A DNA stretch of 64,000 nt from Elusimicrobiota bacterium (lineage in GTDB: Bacteria; Elusimicrobiota; Elusimicrobia; UBA1565), in the NCBI GenBank assembly GCA_003450735.1, contig DMEZ01000055.1:271317-335316 (forward strand). Direction: 5' to 3'. Below, piece after piece: positions 1-8,236 of the stretch. A program made the translations under genes and the position numbers. The stretch's first letter is position 1, and every line of letters begins with the position of its first letter. The notes beneath the pieces are model-generated. The model was not told the origin of the DNA. It saw only the letters and a program-made list of their open reading frames with translations, and searched no databases.

Positions 1-1
1 G

Positions 2-1030
2 ATGGACGTCCTGCTCGCCACCGGCGAGCAGATGAGCATCGCCCTCTTCGCCATGGCCTGCCGCTCCCTCGGCTGTCCCGCCGTCTCCCTGACGGGCCCC
101 CAGGCCGGCATCCACGCCGACGACCGCCACACCCGCTCGCGCATCCTGGAGATCCGGCCGCAGAAGATCTTCAGCGAGCTCCGGGCGGGACGCATCTGCG
201 TGGTGGCGGGCTTCCAGGCGGTCAACCCGAACTCGGACGTGACGACCCTGGGACGAGGCGGCTCGGACCTGAGCGCGGTAGCCCTGGCCGCCGTGCTCCG
301 CGCCTCCGGCTGCGAGATCTTCACCGACGTGAAGGGAGTCTACACGGCCGACCCCCGCATCGTCCCCGACGCCCGCAAGATCGCGAGCCTCTCCTACGAG
401 GAGATGCTGGAACTGGCCGGCGCCGGGGCGCAGGTCATGCAGGCCCGCTCGATCGACCTGGCCCACCGCTACGGCGTCCGCATCCACGTCCGGTCCGCGT
501 TCCACCCGGTGGCCGGCACCTGGATCGAGAAGGCCGAGGAGAAGCGCATGGAAGACGCGACGGTCTCGAGCCTCGCCCTGGACAAGGGCGAGGTCCGGCT
601 CACCCTGGTCGAAGTCCCGGACAAGCCGGGCATCGCCGCCAGGGTCCTCACCGAGCTCGCCAAGAAGGAGATCGCGGTGGACATGATCGTCCAGTCTGCC
701 CCGACCCAGGCCGGGGTCAACGACATCTCCCTGATGACCCCGCGCGCCACGTCGGAGGCGGCGCGCGCGACCCTCGAGGCTCTCGCCAGGCGCATCGGCG
801 CCAAGCGGGTGGACATCACCGAGCAGGTCGCCAAGGTCACCGTGGTGGGCACCGGCTTCCGCCGTCACGCCGGCATCGCGGCCAAGATGTTCGGGACGCT
901 CGCCGACGCGGGCATCAACATCCACATGATCACCACCTCGGACCTCAAGCTCTGCTGCATCGTGGACGCGCGCCATGCGGAGAGCGCCCTGCGGGCGCTC
1001 CACAAGGCCTTCAAGCTGGGACGCCGGTGA
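2..1030 (+). CDS. lysC: Aspartate kinase, 5' end cut by window
   Basis: Catalyses ATP-dependent phosphorylation of L-aspartate, the first step of the Lys/Thr/Met/diaminopimelate pathway, in the cytoplasm. Visible are the GRGGSD substrate/ATP-binding stretch (about residues 82-87 of the visible part), the FTDVKGVYTADPR segment, and two C-terminal ACT regulatory domains (about 195-342), as in lysine/threonine-inhibited enzymes. About 60-70 N-terminal residues are expected to lie left of the window, so the first in-frame ATG is not claimed as the true start. An internal ATG with a Shine-Dalgarno site lies at 548 (separate entry). proC follows 13 nt downstream. The family call is secure; the inhibitor type is inferred. 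Confidence 0.95.
   Translation: MDVLLATGEQMSIALFAMACRSLGCPAVSLTGPQAGIHADDRHTRSRILEIRPQKIFSELRAGRICVVAGFQAVNPNSDVTTLGRGGSDLSAVALAAVLRASGCEIFTDVKGVYTADPRIVPDARKIASLSYEEMLELAGAGAQVMQARSIDLAHRYGVRIHVRSAFHPVAGTWIEKAEEKRMEDATVSSLALDKGEVRLTLVEVPDKPGIAARVLTELAKKEIAVDMIVQSAPTQAGVNDISLMTPRATSEAARATLEALARRIGAKRVDITEQVAKVTVVGTGFRRHAGIAAKMFGTLADAGINIHMITTSDLKLCCIVDARHAESALRALHKAFKLGRR
536..550 (+). promoter_or_regulatory. Internal ribosome binding site and start for an aspartokinase beta chain
   Basis: GAGGAG precedes an in-frame ATG at 548 inside lysC. The peptide from there begins MEDATVSSLALDKGE, directly at the ACT domains. In Bacillus and Corynebacterium lysC, an in-frame internal start at the equivalent place yields the small regulatory beta subunit of an alpha2beta2 enzyme. 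The motif is seen; its use is inferred. Confidence 0.55.
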
Positions 1031-1043
1031 AACGGGAGGGCGC

Positions 1044-1865
1044 ATGCTGAACAAGAAGAAGATCGCCGTCATCGGGGCAGGGCACATCGGGACCGCCCTC
1101 ATGGGGGGCCTGCTCAAGGCCAAGCTCCTGCCGCCCGGGAACCTCACCGCCTCCCGCCGCAACGAGACGGCGCTCGAGGAGCTCAGGAAGAGCCTCGGCG
1201 TCCACGTCACGACCGACAACCGCAAGGCGGCCAAGGGCGCGGACATCCTCCTCCTCTGCGTCAAGCCCCAGCAGTCGGCCGCCGTGCTCGAGGAGATCGC
1301 CCCCGAGGTGCACGAGGGTCTGCTGGTGCTCAGCGTGATGGCCGGCATCACGACCGAGTCCATCTGCAGGCGCCTGGGCAAGCCCGTCCCGGTGGTCCGC
1401 GCCATGCCCAACACCCCGGTACTCGTCGACGAGGGCGCCATCCCCATCGCCCGCGGCGCGCACGCCGGCGAGGAGCACCTCAAGCTCGCCTCCGCCATCT
1501 ACACCGCGGTGGGCCGAGTGGAGGTCGTCGCGGAGAACCTGATGGACGCCGTGACGGGGCTCTCCGGCTCGGGGCCGGTCTACGTCTACATGGTCATCGA
1601 GGCCATGACGGACGGGGGCGTGAAGATGGGCATCCCCCGCGACATCGCGCGCCGCCTCTCCGCCCAGACGGTGTTCGGCGCGGCCAAGATGGTGCGGGAG
1701 ACGGGCAAGCACCCGGCCATCCTCAAGGACGAGGTCACCACGCCGGGAGGCACGGCCATCGCCGCGGTGCACGAGCTCGAGTCGAAAGGCCTGAGGACGG
1801 TGCTCATCGACGCGGTCTGCACCGCCACCCGGCGCGCCAAGGAGCTCAGCGAGCTCTACGGATAG
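1044..1865 (+). CDS. proC: Pyrroline-5-carboxylate reductase
   Basis: 273-residue cytoplasmic enzyme reducing 1-pyrroline-5-carboxylate to proline with NAD(P)H, the last step of proline synthesis. The N-terminus has the Rossmann motif AVIGAGHIGTAL; the C-terminal helical dimerisation domain has GLSGSGPVYVYM and the family signature DEVTTPGGTAIAA. The start at 1044 is chosen because GGGAGGG sits 3 nt upstream and the Rossmann strand begins a few residues in; an upstream in-frame ATG at 975 would overlap lysC and add a non-homologous tail. It lies between lysC and a ribonuclease D gene whose ATG starts one base after the proC stop, indicating one transcript. Length is normal for the family. Confidence 0.96.
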   Translation: MLNKKKIAVIGAGHIGTALMGGLLKAKLLPPGNLTASRRNETALEELRKSLGVHVTTDNRKAAKGADILLLCVKPQQSAAVLEEIAPEVHEGLLVLSVMAGITTESICRRLGKPVPVVRAMPNTPVLVDEGAIPIARGAHAGEEHLKLASAIYTAVGRVEVVAENLMDAVTGLSGSGPVYVYMVIEAMTDGGVKMGIPRDIARRLSAQTVFGAAKMVRETGKHPAILKDEVTTPGGTAIAAVHELESKGLRTVLIDAVCTATRRAKELSELYG

Positions 1866-1866
1866 G

Positions 1867-3063
1867 ATGCCCGACAGCCTGCCCCCGGTCCGCCTGATCA
1901 CCGAGATCGGCCACATCGAGTGGCTCTCCGAGCGCCTGCACGGAGAGCCGCGCATCGCCGTCGACCTCGAGTCGGACGGATTCTACGTGTACCGCGAGAA
2001 GGTCTGCCTGCTCCAGCTCTCCTCGGAGAAGGAGGACTTCATCGTCGATCCGCTCCTGGCCAAGGACCTCTCCCCCCTGGCGTCGATCTTCCGCGACCCC
2101 GGCGTCGAGAAGGTGTTCCACGCCGGCGAGTACGACATCTCGAGCCTCAAGCGGGACTACGGCTTCGGCGTGCACCACCTCTTCGACACCATGGCGGCCG
2201 CGCGGATCCTCGGCAAGCCCAAGCTGGGCCTGGCCGGCCTCATCGAGGAGTACTTCGACGTCGTTTTGTCCAAGAAGCTCCAGCGGGCCAACTGGGGCAA
2301 GCGCCCGCTCAGCGAGGACCAGCTCCAATACGCCCGGCTCGACACCCACTACCTGCTGCGCCTGCGCGACAAGCTCGAGCGTGAGCTCGCGGAGCACGGG
2401 AGGCTCCAGGACGCCCAGGACGCCTTCAAGCGTCTCGAGCGCACCCAGGCCTGCGACAAGGCCTTCGACCCGGACGCCTTCTGGCGCCTGCCCGGAGCCC
2501 GCGAACTCTCGGCCCAGGGCCTGGCCGTCCTCAAGGAGCTCTACCTGTTCCGCGAGAAGACCGCCTCCGAGCTCGACCGCGCCCCCTTCCGTGTCCTCCC
2601 GGAGCCCCTCCTCGTCCACCTGGCCGCGCGGCGGCCGGACACGCCCGACGCGCTCGAGGGGGCCGCCGGGATGACGCCCTACCTCTTCCACAACTACGGA
2701 CAGGGCCTGGCCGAGGCCATCCGCCGCGGCCTCGAGGCCCCGCCGGTCGGCGCCCCGCCGGAGGCGCCCCGCTCGGACTGGAACGGCCCGACCGCCCGCC
2801 GCTACGAGGCCTTGCGCGCCTGGCGGAAGGCCCTGGCTCTGGAGCGCGGGGTCGAGCCCGTCGTCATCCTGGAGACCGACGAGGCCAAGGCGATCGCGGA
2901 CGCCCCCTCCAAGTCGGAGGACCCGCAGACCTGGCTGGCTGCCTTAAGCGACTTCAAGCGGGAAGCCTACGGCGAGGACATCCTGCGCGTGCTCCAGTCC
3001 CTCCCCCCCTCCGCCCCCCGGCCCAAGCGGCGGCGGCGGCGCAGATCGTCCGCCCAGGGATAG
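1867..3063 (+). CDS. rnd: Ribonuclease D family 3'-5' exonuclease
   Basis: 398 residues. Domain order is a DEDDy exonuclease (about 1-180) followed by an HRDC helical domain (about 210-290) and a basic C-terminal tail rich in Arg. DEDDy residues are visible: VDLESD (Exo I), HAGEYDISSL (Exo II) and YARLDTHYLL (Exo III, Tyr and Asp). RNase D trims 3' ends of tRNA precursors and other stable RNAs in the cytoplasm. ATG follows the proC stop by one base, so translation is probably coupled. The single HRDC and length match the family; the KRRRRRR tail may add RNA affinity (inference). Confidence 0.92.
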   Translation: MPDSLPPVRLITEIGHIEWLSERLHGEPRIAVDLESDGFYVYREKVCLLQLSSEKEDFIVDPLLAKDLSPLASIFRDPGVEKVFHAGEYDISSLKRDYGFGVHHLFDTMAAARILGKPKLGLAGLIEEYFDVVLSKKLQRANWGKRPLSEDQLQYARLDTHYLLRLRDKLERELAEHGRLQDAQDAFKRLERTQACDKAFDPDAFWRLPGARELSAQGLAVLKELYLFREKTASELDRAPFRVLPEPLLVHLAARRPDTPDALEGAAGMTPYLFHNYGQGLAEAIRRGLEAPPVGAPPEAPRSDWNGPTARRYEALRAWRKALALERGVEPVVILETDEAKAIADAPSKSEDPQTWLAALSDFKREAYGEDILRVLQSLPPSAPRPKRRRRRRSSAQG

Positions 3064-3135
3064 GACCTTAGACCCAGATCCGCGGGGGACCTAGGCCCCT
3101 GCGTCCCTCCGCCCTGAAGGTGAATCCTATGGAGG

Positions 3136-3738
3136 ATGAGCCTCGTCCTCGCGGCGCTGTTGGGACTGCTGGCCTCGGCCTCCTCCGCCGAGCTGGCCGA
3201 CACGCCCGCCCTCTCCCCGGAACAAGCCGGCCGCCTGGCGAGGGAATCCCGCGGCTTCGAGCAGTTCGTCCTGGTCAGGATGGGTCAGCGCGGGGTAGAC
3301 GTGAAGGCCCTGCGCCCCGAGTTCCGCGCCCGCCTCCGCCTCGTCATAGCCCACGCCGCGCGGCAGGTCCCGCAGGAGTTCGTCCAGGCCGCGCAGGTCG
3401 CCCCTCGGATGAGCCAGGACGACCTGAGCCGGCTCTTCCTGTCCATCGAGCAGGGGCCCGACGCCCTGGCCCAGTTCCTGAGCGAGCAGGCCGCGCTGGC
3501 CGGCATCGCCCGGGACGAAGCCCGGGACACCACGGCCATCCCGGAAAGCGTCAAGAAGCGCTGGGACTCGGGGGAGACGGTGACCCGGGACGCGAGCTTC
3601 CAGGGGGTCTTAAGCGACGCGCTGGGCGCAGAGAAGGAAGCGCCGGTGGTGGACCTCCGAAGTCCCTCCCCGGCCTCCCCGGCCGGCAAGCGGGTGTCCC
3701 TCAAGGACCTCAAGCCGCTGGCGCCGCTGGGGCGCTAG
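3136..3738 (+). CDS. Secreted protein of unknown function
   Basis: 200 residues with a short hydrophobic signal peptide (1-18, ending SASSA). The mature part is helical and charged (LSPEQAGRLARESRGFEQFVLVRMGQ; ALRPEFRARLRLVIAHAARQ), with no Cys and no recognisable domain. GGAGG lies directly against the ATG, which is closer than a usual Shine-Dalgarno. It follows rnd by 72 nt and precedes the NHL-repeat gene by 46 nt in the same direction. It is probably periplasmic. I do not recognise the family. Confidence 0.7.
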   Translation: MSLVLAALLGLLASASSAELADTPALSPEQAGRLARESRGFEQFVLVRMGQRGVDVKALRPEFRARLRLVIAHAARQVPQEFVQAAQVAPRMSQDDLSRLFLSIEQGPDALAQFLSEQAALAGIARDEARDTTAIPESVKKRWDSGETVTRDASFQGVLSDALGAEKEAPVVDLRSPSPASPAGKRVSLKDLKPLAPLGR

Positions 3739-3784
3739 GCTGACCCCCCCCGGCCTTGCGAGGACCCGTTCGCTGCTGCGGACG

Positions 3785-6700
3785 ATGATGCTGGCGGCCG
3801 CCATCCTTGCGCTGCCCGCCCTCCCCACCGTCCATGCCATCATCAACGGCCAGAACGCCGAGGACGCCTTGGGCGAACTCGACGCTTCCGACGGCCCGGT
3901 CTACACGAAGTCCGGAGCCAACAACTCCCCGAACGCCCGCGGGCTCAATGCTCCCGCCGCCCTCGCCCTGGACACCCTCAACCATCGCCTTTTCGCGGCG
4001 GATTACGCCAACCATCGGGTCGTCGTCTATGACCTCGACGCCGGCAACAACATCGCCAGCCGCGTGATGGCCCGCGTGCTGGGCCAGCCGGATTTCAACT
4101 CGCGCAGCCCGAACGCGGCCCAGAACGGGATGAACTCGCCCCTGGGCCTCGCCTACGACGCCGCAGGGGTCCGCCTCTTCGTGGCGGACTCCGGCAACAG
4201 GCGCGTCCTCGTCTATGACGCCGCCGCCCTCACCAACGGAGAGAACGCCGTCCACGTTCTGGGCCAGCCGGACTTCGTCTCGAGCGCGTCGACCTTGACC
4301 CGGAGCGGGATGGATTCGCCTTCGGGCCTCGCCTACGACGCCGCGGGAAGCCGGCTCTTCGTCGCGGACTCCAACAACCGGCGGATCCTCGTCTTCGACG
4401 CCTCGTCCATCGCCGACGGCGAGGACGCGGCCCACGTCCTCGGGCAGTCCGATTTCATCTCCAGCGGCCCCGTCCTCTCGCAGAGCGGTCTGATCGTCCC
4501 GCAGGGACTCGCCTACGATGCCGCGGGCTCCAGGCTCTTCGCGGCGGACCGGGGCGGCAACCGGGTCCTCGTCTACGACGGGGCCGCGATCGCCGACGGC
4601 ACGAACGCCGCCAACGTCCTGGGACAGCCGGACTTCGTCTCGGGCGCCTCGACCCTCACGCGGGCTGGGATGAGCCTGCCGATCGGACTCGCCTACGAGA
4701 GCACCGGGTCCAGGCTCTTCGTGGCCGACTACGGCAACAACCGCGTCCTCGTCTTCGACGCGGCCGCCGTCGCCGACGGGGAGAACGCCCTCCGCGTCCT
4801 GGGACAGCCGGACTTCACCTCCAATGGATCCGCGACGACCCGCAATGGGATGAAGTCCCCCATCGGCCTCTCTCATGACGGCGTGGGAGCCCGCCTCTTC
4901 GCGACCGACTACGGCAGCAACCGCATCCTGGTCTTCGACACGTCCTCGCTCGCCGACGGCATGGACGCTTCCGACGCCTTGGGTGAGCTCGACGCTTCCG
5001 ACAACCCGGTCTACACGAAGTCCGGGGCCAACGATTCTCCGAACAACCGGGGATTCAGCGCCCCGGCCGCCGTCGCCCTCGACGCGGCCAATCACCGCCT
5101 TTTCGCGGCGGATTACGGCAACAACCGGGTCGTCGTCTATGGGCTCGACGCCGCCAACGCCATCGCCAGCCGCGTGATGACCCGCGTGCTCGGACAGCCG
5201 GACCTCGTCTCGCGCAGTCCGGCCACGACGCGCGCCAAGATGAGTTCCCCCTCCGCCCTCGCCTACGATGCCGCCGGGGCCCGCCTTTTCGTGGCCGACG
5301 GCGGCAACCACCGCGTCCTCGTCTTCGACGTCTCGTCCATCGCCGACGGCATGGACGCGGCCGGCGTCCTGGGCCAGCCGGGCTTCACCTCCAGCCATAG
5401 CGCCGTCTCCCGGAACGGGATGGACTTCCCCCTGGGCCTCGCCTACGACGGGGCCGGCTCCCGCCTCTTCGTGGCGGACGGCAACAACCGCCGCGTCCTC
5501 GTCTTCGACGTCTCCGCCATCGCCGACGGCGAGGACGCGGCCCACGTCCTGGGCCAGCCGGACTTCACTTCGAACGCCCAGGCCACCACGCGCGCCGGCA
5601 TGCGCTCCCCCTACGGCCTCGCCTACGATGCCGCCGGGTCCCGACTCTTCGCGGCGGAGAGCAGCCACCGCGTCCTCGTCTACGACGTCTCCGCCATCGC
5701 CGACGGCGAGGACGCGGCCCACGTCCTGGGCCAGCCGGACTTCACCTCGAACGTCCCGGCCGCCGCGCAGAACGGCCTGAGCTCCCCCTACGGCCTCGCC
5801 TACGACACCGCCGGAGCCCGGCTCTTCGCGGCCGACTACGGGAACAACCGCGTCCTGGCCTTCGACGCCTCCTCGATCGCCGACGGGATGAACGCCTCCG
5901 GCGTCCTGGGCCAGCCGGACTTCGTCTCGAACGCGCAGGCCATCACGCGCAGCGGGCTGAAGTCCCCCATGGGGCTCGCCCATGACGGCTCGGGGCCCAG
6001 GGTCTACGCCTCGGACGGCAGCAACCGCATCCTAGTCTACCTGGACACCCCGCCGCCGGCGCCCGGCAGTCCGGCGCTGAGCGGGGTCTTCACAAGCAGC
6101 GTTTCGCTCAGCTGGACTTCGGTCGGCTCCAACGGCTACGCGGTGGAGGCCTGCACCGCCGCGGACTACACCGGGATCCGATTCTCATCCGCGACCACCG
6201 ACGGCGGAGCCGGCGGCCTCGTCGTGACGCTCACGCCCAACACCACCTTCTACCTGCGGGCGGGAGCCCTCTGGGGCACCGCGACGGCCTACGCCTCCTC
6301 CTTGTCTACCGCGACTTTGGCGGCCGAGCCGACCGGGGCCGCGTTCTCGTCCGTAGGCACGTCTTCGATCACCCTGCAATGGTCGAGGAACGGCAACCCC
6401 GAAGGGGTCACGCTCTATACCGTCCTGACCTCGACCGCGCCCGACCCGGCCGCTCCTGGCGGGGCCGCGGCGACCTCCTCGGACACGTTCAACGCGTTCC
6501 TGAGCACGGCGGGGCTGAACCCCGGCGTCGCGTATTTCTTCAAGATCCGGGCCCTCAGCCGCGGCGGCCTCGCCACGCCCTACACCGCGGCCGTCTCGAC
6601 CGAGACCCAGGCCCCGGCACCCGGCGGCCCGGAACTGAGCGGGGTCTTCGTGAGCAGCATCTCGGTGAGCTGGGCTCCGACCGATTCGGAGGGCTACGCG

Positions 6701-8236
6701 CTGGAAGCCTCGACCGCCGCGGATTTCACGGGGACGCTGTTCTCTTCCACGACGGCCGACGGCGCGGCCCTCGGCCTGGTCGTGACGCTCACGCCCAACA
6801 CCACCTATTTCATGCGGGTGGGCGCCCTCTGGGGCGCCGTTACTAGCTACGCCTCCTCCTTGTCTACCGCGACCCTGGCGGCCGAGCCGGGCGGGAGCGC
6901 GTTCTCATCCATCGGCACGTCTTCGATCACCCTGCAGTGGTCGAGGAACGGCAACCCCGAGAGCGCAACGCTCTACACCGTCCTGACCTCGACCGCCCCC
7001 GACCCGGCCGCTCCCGGCGGGGCCGCGGCGACCTCCTCGACCACGTACAACGCGTTCCTGAGCACGACGGGGCTGAGCGCGGACACCCCGTATTTCTTCC
7101 GGGTGCGCGCGATCGGGCACGGCGGCCTCGCCACGCCCTATACCGCGGCCGCTTCGACCCGGACGCATCCTCCGCCTCCCGCCGCTCCCGCCGTGAGCGC
7201 CTCCGCCGTCTCCAGCGGCGCGATCCGCTGGTCCTGGACGGCCTCCGGCGGGGCGGCGGAGCAGTATCTTCTCTTCACCGCGAGCGGCGCTCTGGCGGCC
7301 TCCCTCCCCGGAGCCTCCACGCATTATCTGGAAACGGCGCTCTCCTCGGGCACCCTGTATTCCCGCTACCTCCAAGCCTCCAACGTGAGCGGCCAGGCTT
7401 GCTCAAGCACCGTGTCCGCGGCGACGCCCGGGCTGGACTCCTACGCCAGCGGGACGTCCAGCAGCAGCCTCACGGGAGCCGACGGCAAGACGCGGCTCGA
7501 GATCCCGCTGGGTCTGCTGGGCGCGGCCACGAGCTGGATGCTCTCCGACGCGCCCACGGAGCGGCCGCTCATGAGCGGCACGCCCGCGCTGATCGCCGCC
7601 GCGGCCGCCCCGGGCGGCATGCGGGGATCGACCAGCTCGCTCTCCGAGTTCATCATCCAGACGGAAGGCGTCCGCTCCACGGCCACGCTGGCTTTGGCGG
7701 TCACCGTCCAGGTCCCCTACCCGGATGCCGGCAACACGGGCTTCGTGGACGGCACCTCGCCGCCGATCCGGGCGGACACCCTCCAGCTCTTCGTGCTCAA
7801 CGAGACGACCGGACTTTGGGAAGCGGTCCCTGGCTCGACGGTGGACACGGCGAATAAGGTGGTGAGAGGTCCGATCCGCCATCTCTCCATCTTCACCGCC
7901 TTCGGCGTGGGGGCGGCGTCCAGCCTGTCCGGACTGAGGGTGTATCCCATCCCCTACCGGCCCAACGGCGGCAACCAGGACGAGGGACGCCCCTACTCGC
8001 CCGCCGACCCGGACTCCGGCATCATCTTCGACAATCTGCCCCAGAGCGTGCGCATCACGGTCTACACGATCACCGGCCAGAAGGTGGCGAGCTTCGCGTC
8101 CGACCGCTCGAACGGCAAGGTGCGCTGGGACGCGCGCAACGACGACGGCCAGGACGTGGCCACGGGCGGCTATCTCGCCGTCATCGACAGCCCTGGGGCG
8201 TCCAAGATCGTGAGGAAGCTTTTGATCGTCCGATGA
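3785..8236 (+). CDS. Giant secreted NHL-propeller / fibronectin III protein with FlgD-like sorting tail
   Basis: 1483 residues, signal peptide 1-18. Residues 29-~768 hold twelve about 60-residue repeats of the form LGQPDF...GLAYDAAGSRLFVADxxNNRVLVFD, an NHL/beta-propeller blade. Blades 1 and 7 are longer variants (LGELDASD.PVYTKSGAN), so the repeats form two six-blade propellers that are copies of each other. Five Fn3-like domains follow (about 758-1218), the first four as a duplicated pair of 186 residues, then a Pro/Ala-rich region and a C-terminal FlgD-Ig/sorting-type domain (VYPIPYRPNGG ... KLLIVR). Such tails are known from type IX secretion substrates; the PorV-like gene overlaps its stop by 4 nt. 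Likely a cell-surface binding protein; the ligand is unknown. Confidence 0.88.
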   Translation: MMLAAAILALPALPTVHAIINGQNAEDALGELDASDGPVYTKSGANNSPNARGLNAPAALALDTLNHRLFAADYANHRVVVYDLDAGNNIASRVMARVLGQPDFNSRSPNAAQNGMNSPLGLAYDAAGVRLFVADSGNRRVLVYDAAALTNGENAVHVLGQPDFVSSASTLTRSGMDSPSGLAYDAAGSRLFVADSNNRRILVFDASSIADGEDAAHVLGQSDFISSGPVLSQSGLIVPQGLAYDAAGSRLFAADRGGNRVLVYDGAAIADGTNAANVLGQPDFVSGASTLTRAGMSLPIGLAYESTGSRLFVADYGNNRVLVFDAAAVADGENALRVLGQPDFTSNGSATTRNGMKSPIGLSHDGVGARLFATDYGSNRILVFDTSSLADGMDASDALGELDASDNPVYTKSGANDSPNNRGFSAPAAVALDAANHRLFAADYGNNRVVVYGLDAANAIASRVMTRVLGQPDLVSRSPATTRAKMSSPSALAYDAAGARLFVADGGNHRVLVFDVSSIADGMDAAGVLGQPGFTSSHSAVSRNGMDFPLGLAYDGAGSRLFVADGNNRRVLVFDVSAIADGEDAAHVLGQPDFTSNAQATTRAGMRSPYGLAYDAAGSRLFAAESSHRVLVYDVSAIADGEDAAHVLGQPDFTSNVPAAAQNGLSSPYGLAYDTAGARLFAADYGNNRVLAFDASSIADGMNASGVLGQPDFVSNAQAITRSGLKSPMGLAHDGSGPRVYASDGSNRILVYLDTPPPAPGSPALSGVFTSSVSLSWTSVGSNGYAVEACTAADYTGIRFSSATTDGGAGGLVVTLTPNTTFYLRAGALWGTATAYASSLSTATLAAEPTGAAFSSVGTSSITLQWSRNGNPEGVTLYTVLTSTAPDPAAPGGAAATSSDTFNAFLSTAGLNPGVAYFFKIRALSRGGLATPYTAAVSTETQAPAPGGPELSGVFVSSISVSWAPTDSEGYALEASTAADFTGTLFSSTTADGAALGLVVTLTPNTTYFMRVGALWGAVTSYASSLSTATLAAEPGGSAFSSIGTSSITLQWSRNGNPESATLYTVLTSTAPDPAAPGGAAATSSTTYNAFLSTTGLSADTPYFFRVRAIGHGGLATPYTAAASTRTHPPPPAAPAVSASAVSSGAIRWSWTASGGAAEQYLLFTASGALAASLPGASTHYLETALSSGTLYSRYLQASNVSGQACSSTVSAATPGLDSYASGTSSSSLTGADGKTRLEIPLGLLGAATSWMLSDAPTERPLMSGTPALIAAAAAPGGMRGSTSSLSEFIIQTEGVRSTATLALAVTVQVPYPDAGNTGFVDGTSPPIRADTLQLFVLNETTGLWEAVPGSTVDTANKVVRGPIRHLSIFTAFGVGAASSLSGLRVYPIPYRPNGGNQDEGRPYSPADPDSGIIFDNLPQSVRITVYTITGQKVASFASDRSNGKVRWDARNDDGQDVATGGYLAVIDSPGASKIVRKLLIVR
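3869..6046 (+). repeat. Two tandem copies of a six-blade propeller-coding block (1110-bp period)
   Basis: Copy one runs 3869-4978 and copy two starts at 4979, where the unusual first blade (LGELDASD) recurs nearly unchanged. Each copy contains six blades of about 180 bp. The final blade of copy two is shortened. The 370-codon period implies duplication of a whole propeller rather than blade-by-blade growth. Confidence 0.85.
6059..7174 (+). repeat. Tandem 558-bp duplication encoding a pair of Fn3 domains
   Basis: GCGGGGTCTT at 6081 recurs at 6639 and GTCTTCGATCACCCTGCA at 6361 recurs (one change) at 6919, both at exactly 558 bp. Each unit codes for two Fn3-like domains, the second containing ITLQWSRNGNPE. 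High DNA identity, including silent positions, suggests recent duplication or gene conversion. Confidence 0.85.

Noticed and set aside
3710..5983. 757-codon open frame on the minus strand across the NHL repeats
   Set aside because: Its translation mirrors the propeller repeats (VGDGGDVEDEDAV...) and arises from GC-rich codon periodicity; the plus-strand protein has a signal peptide, known domains and coupling to PorV.
3869..6046. CRISPR-like periodic repeats
   Set aside because: Period is about 180 bp, in frame, with no constant repeat/variable spacer pattern; it is protein-blade repetition. No CRISPR array seen anywhere in the window.
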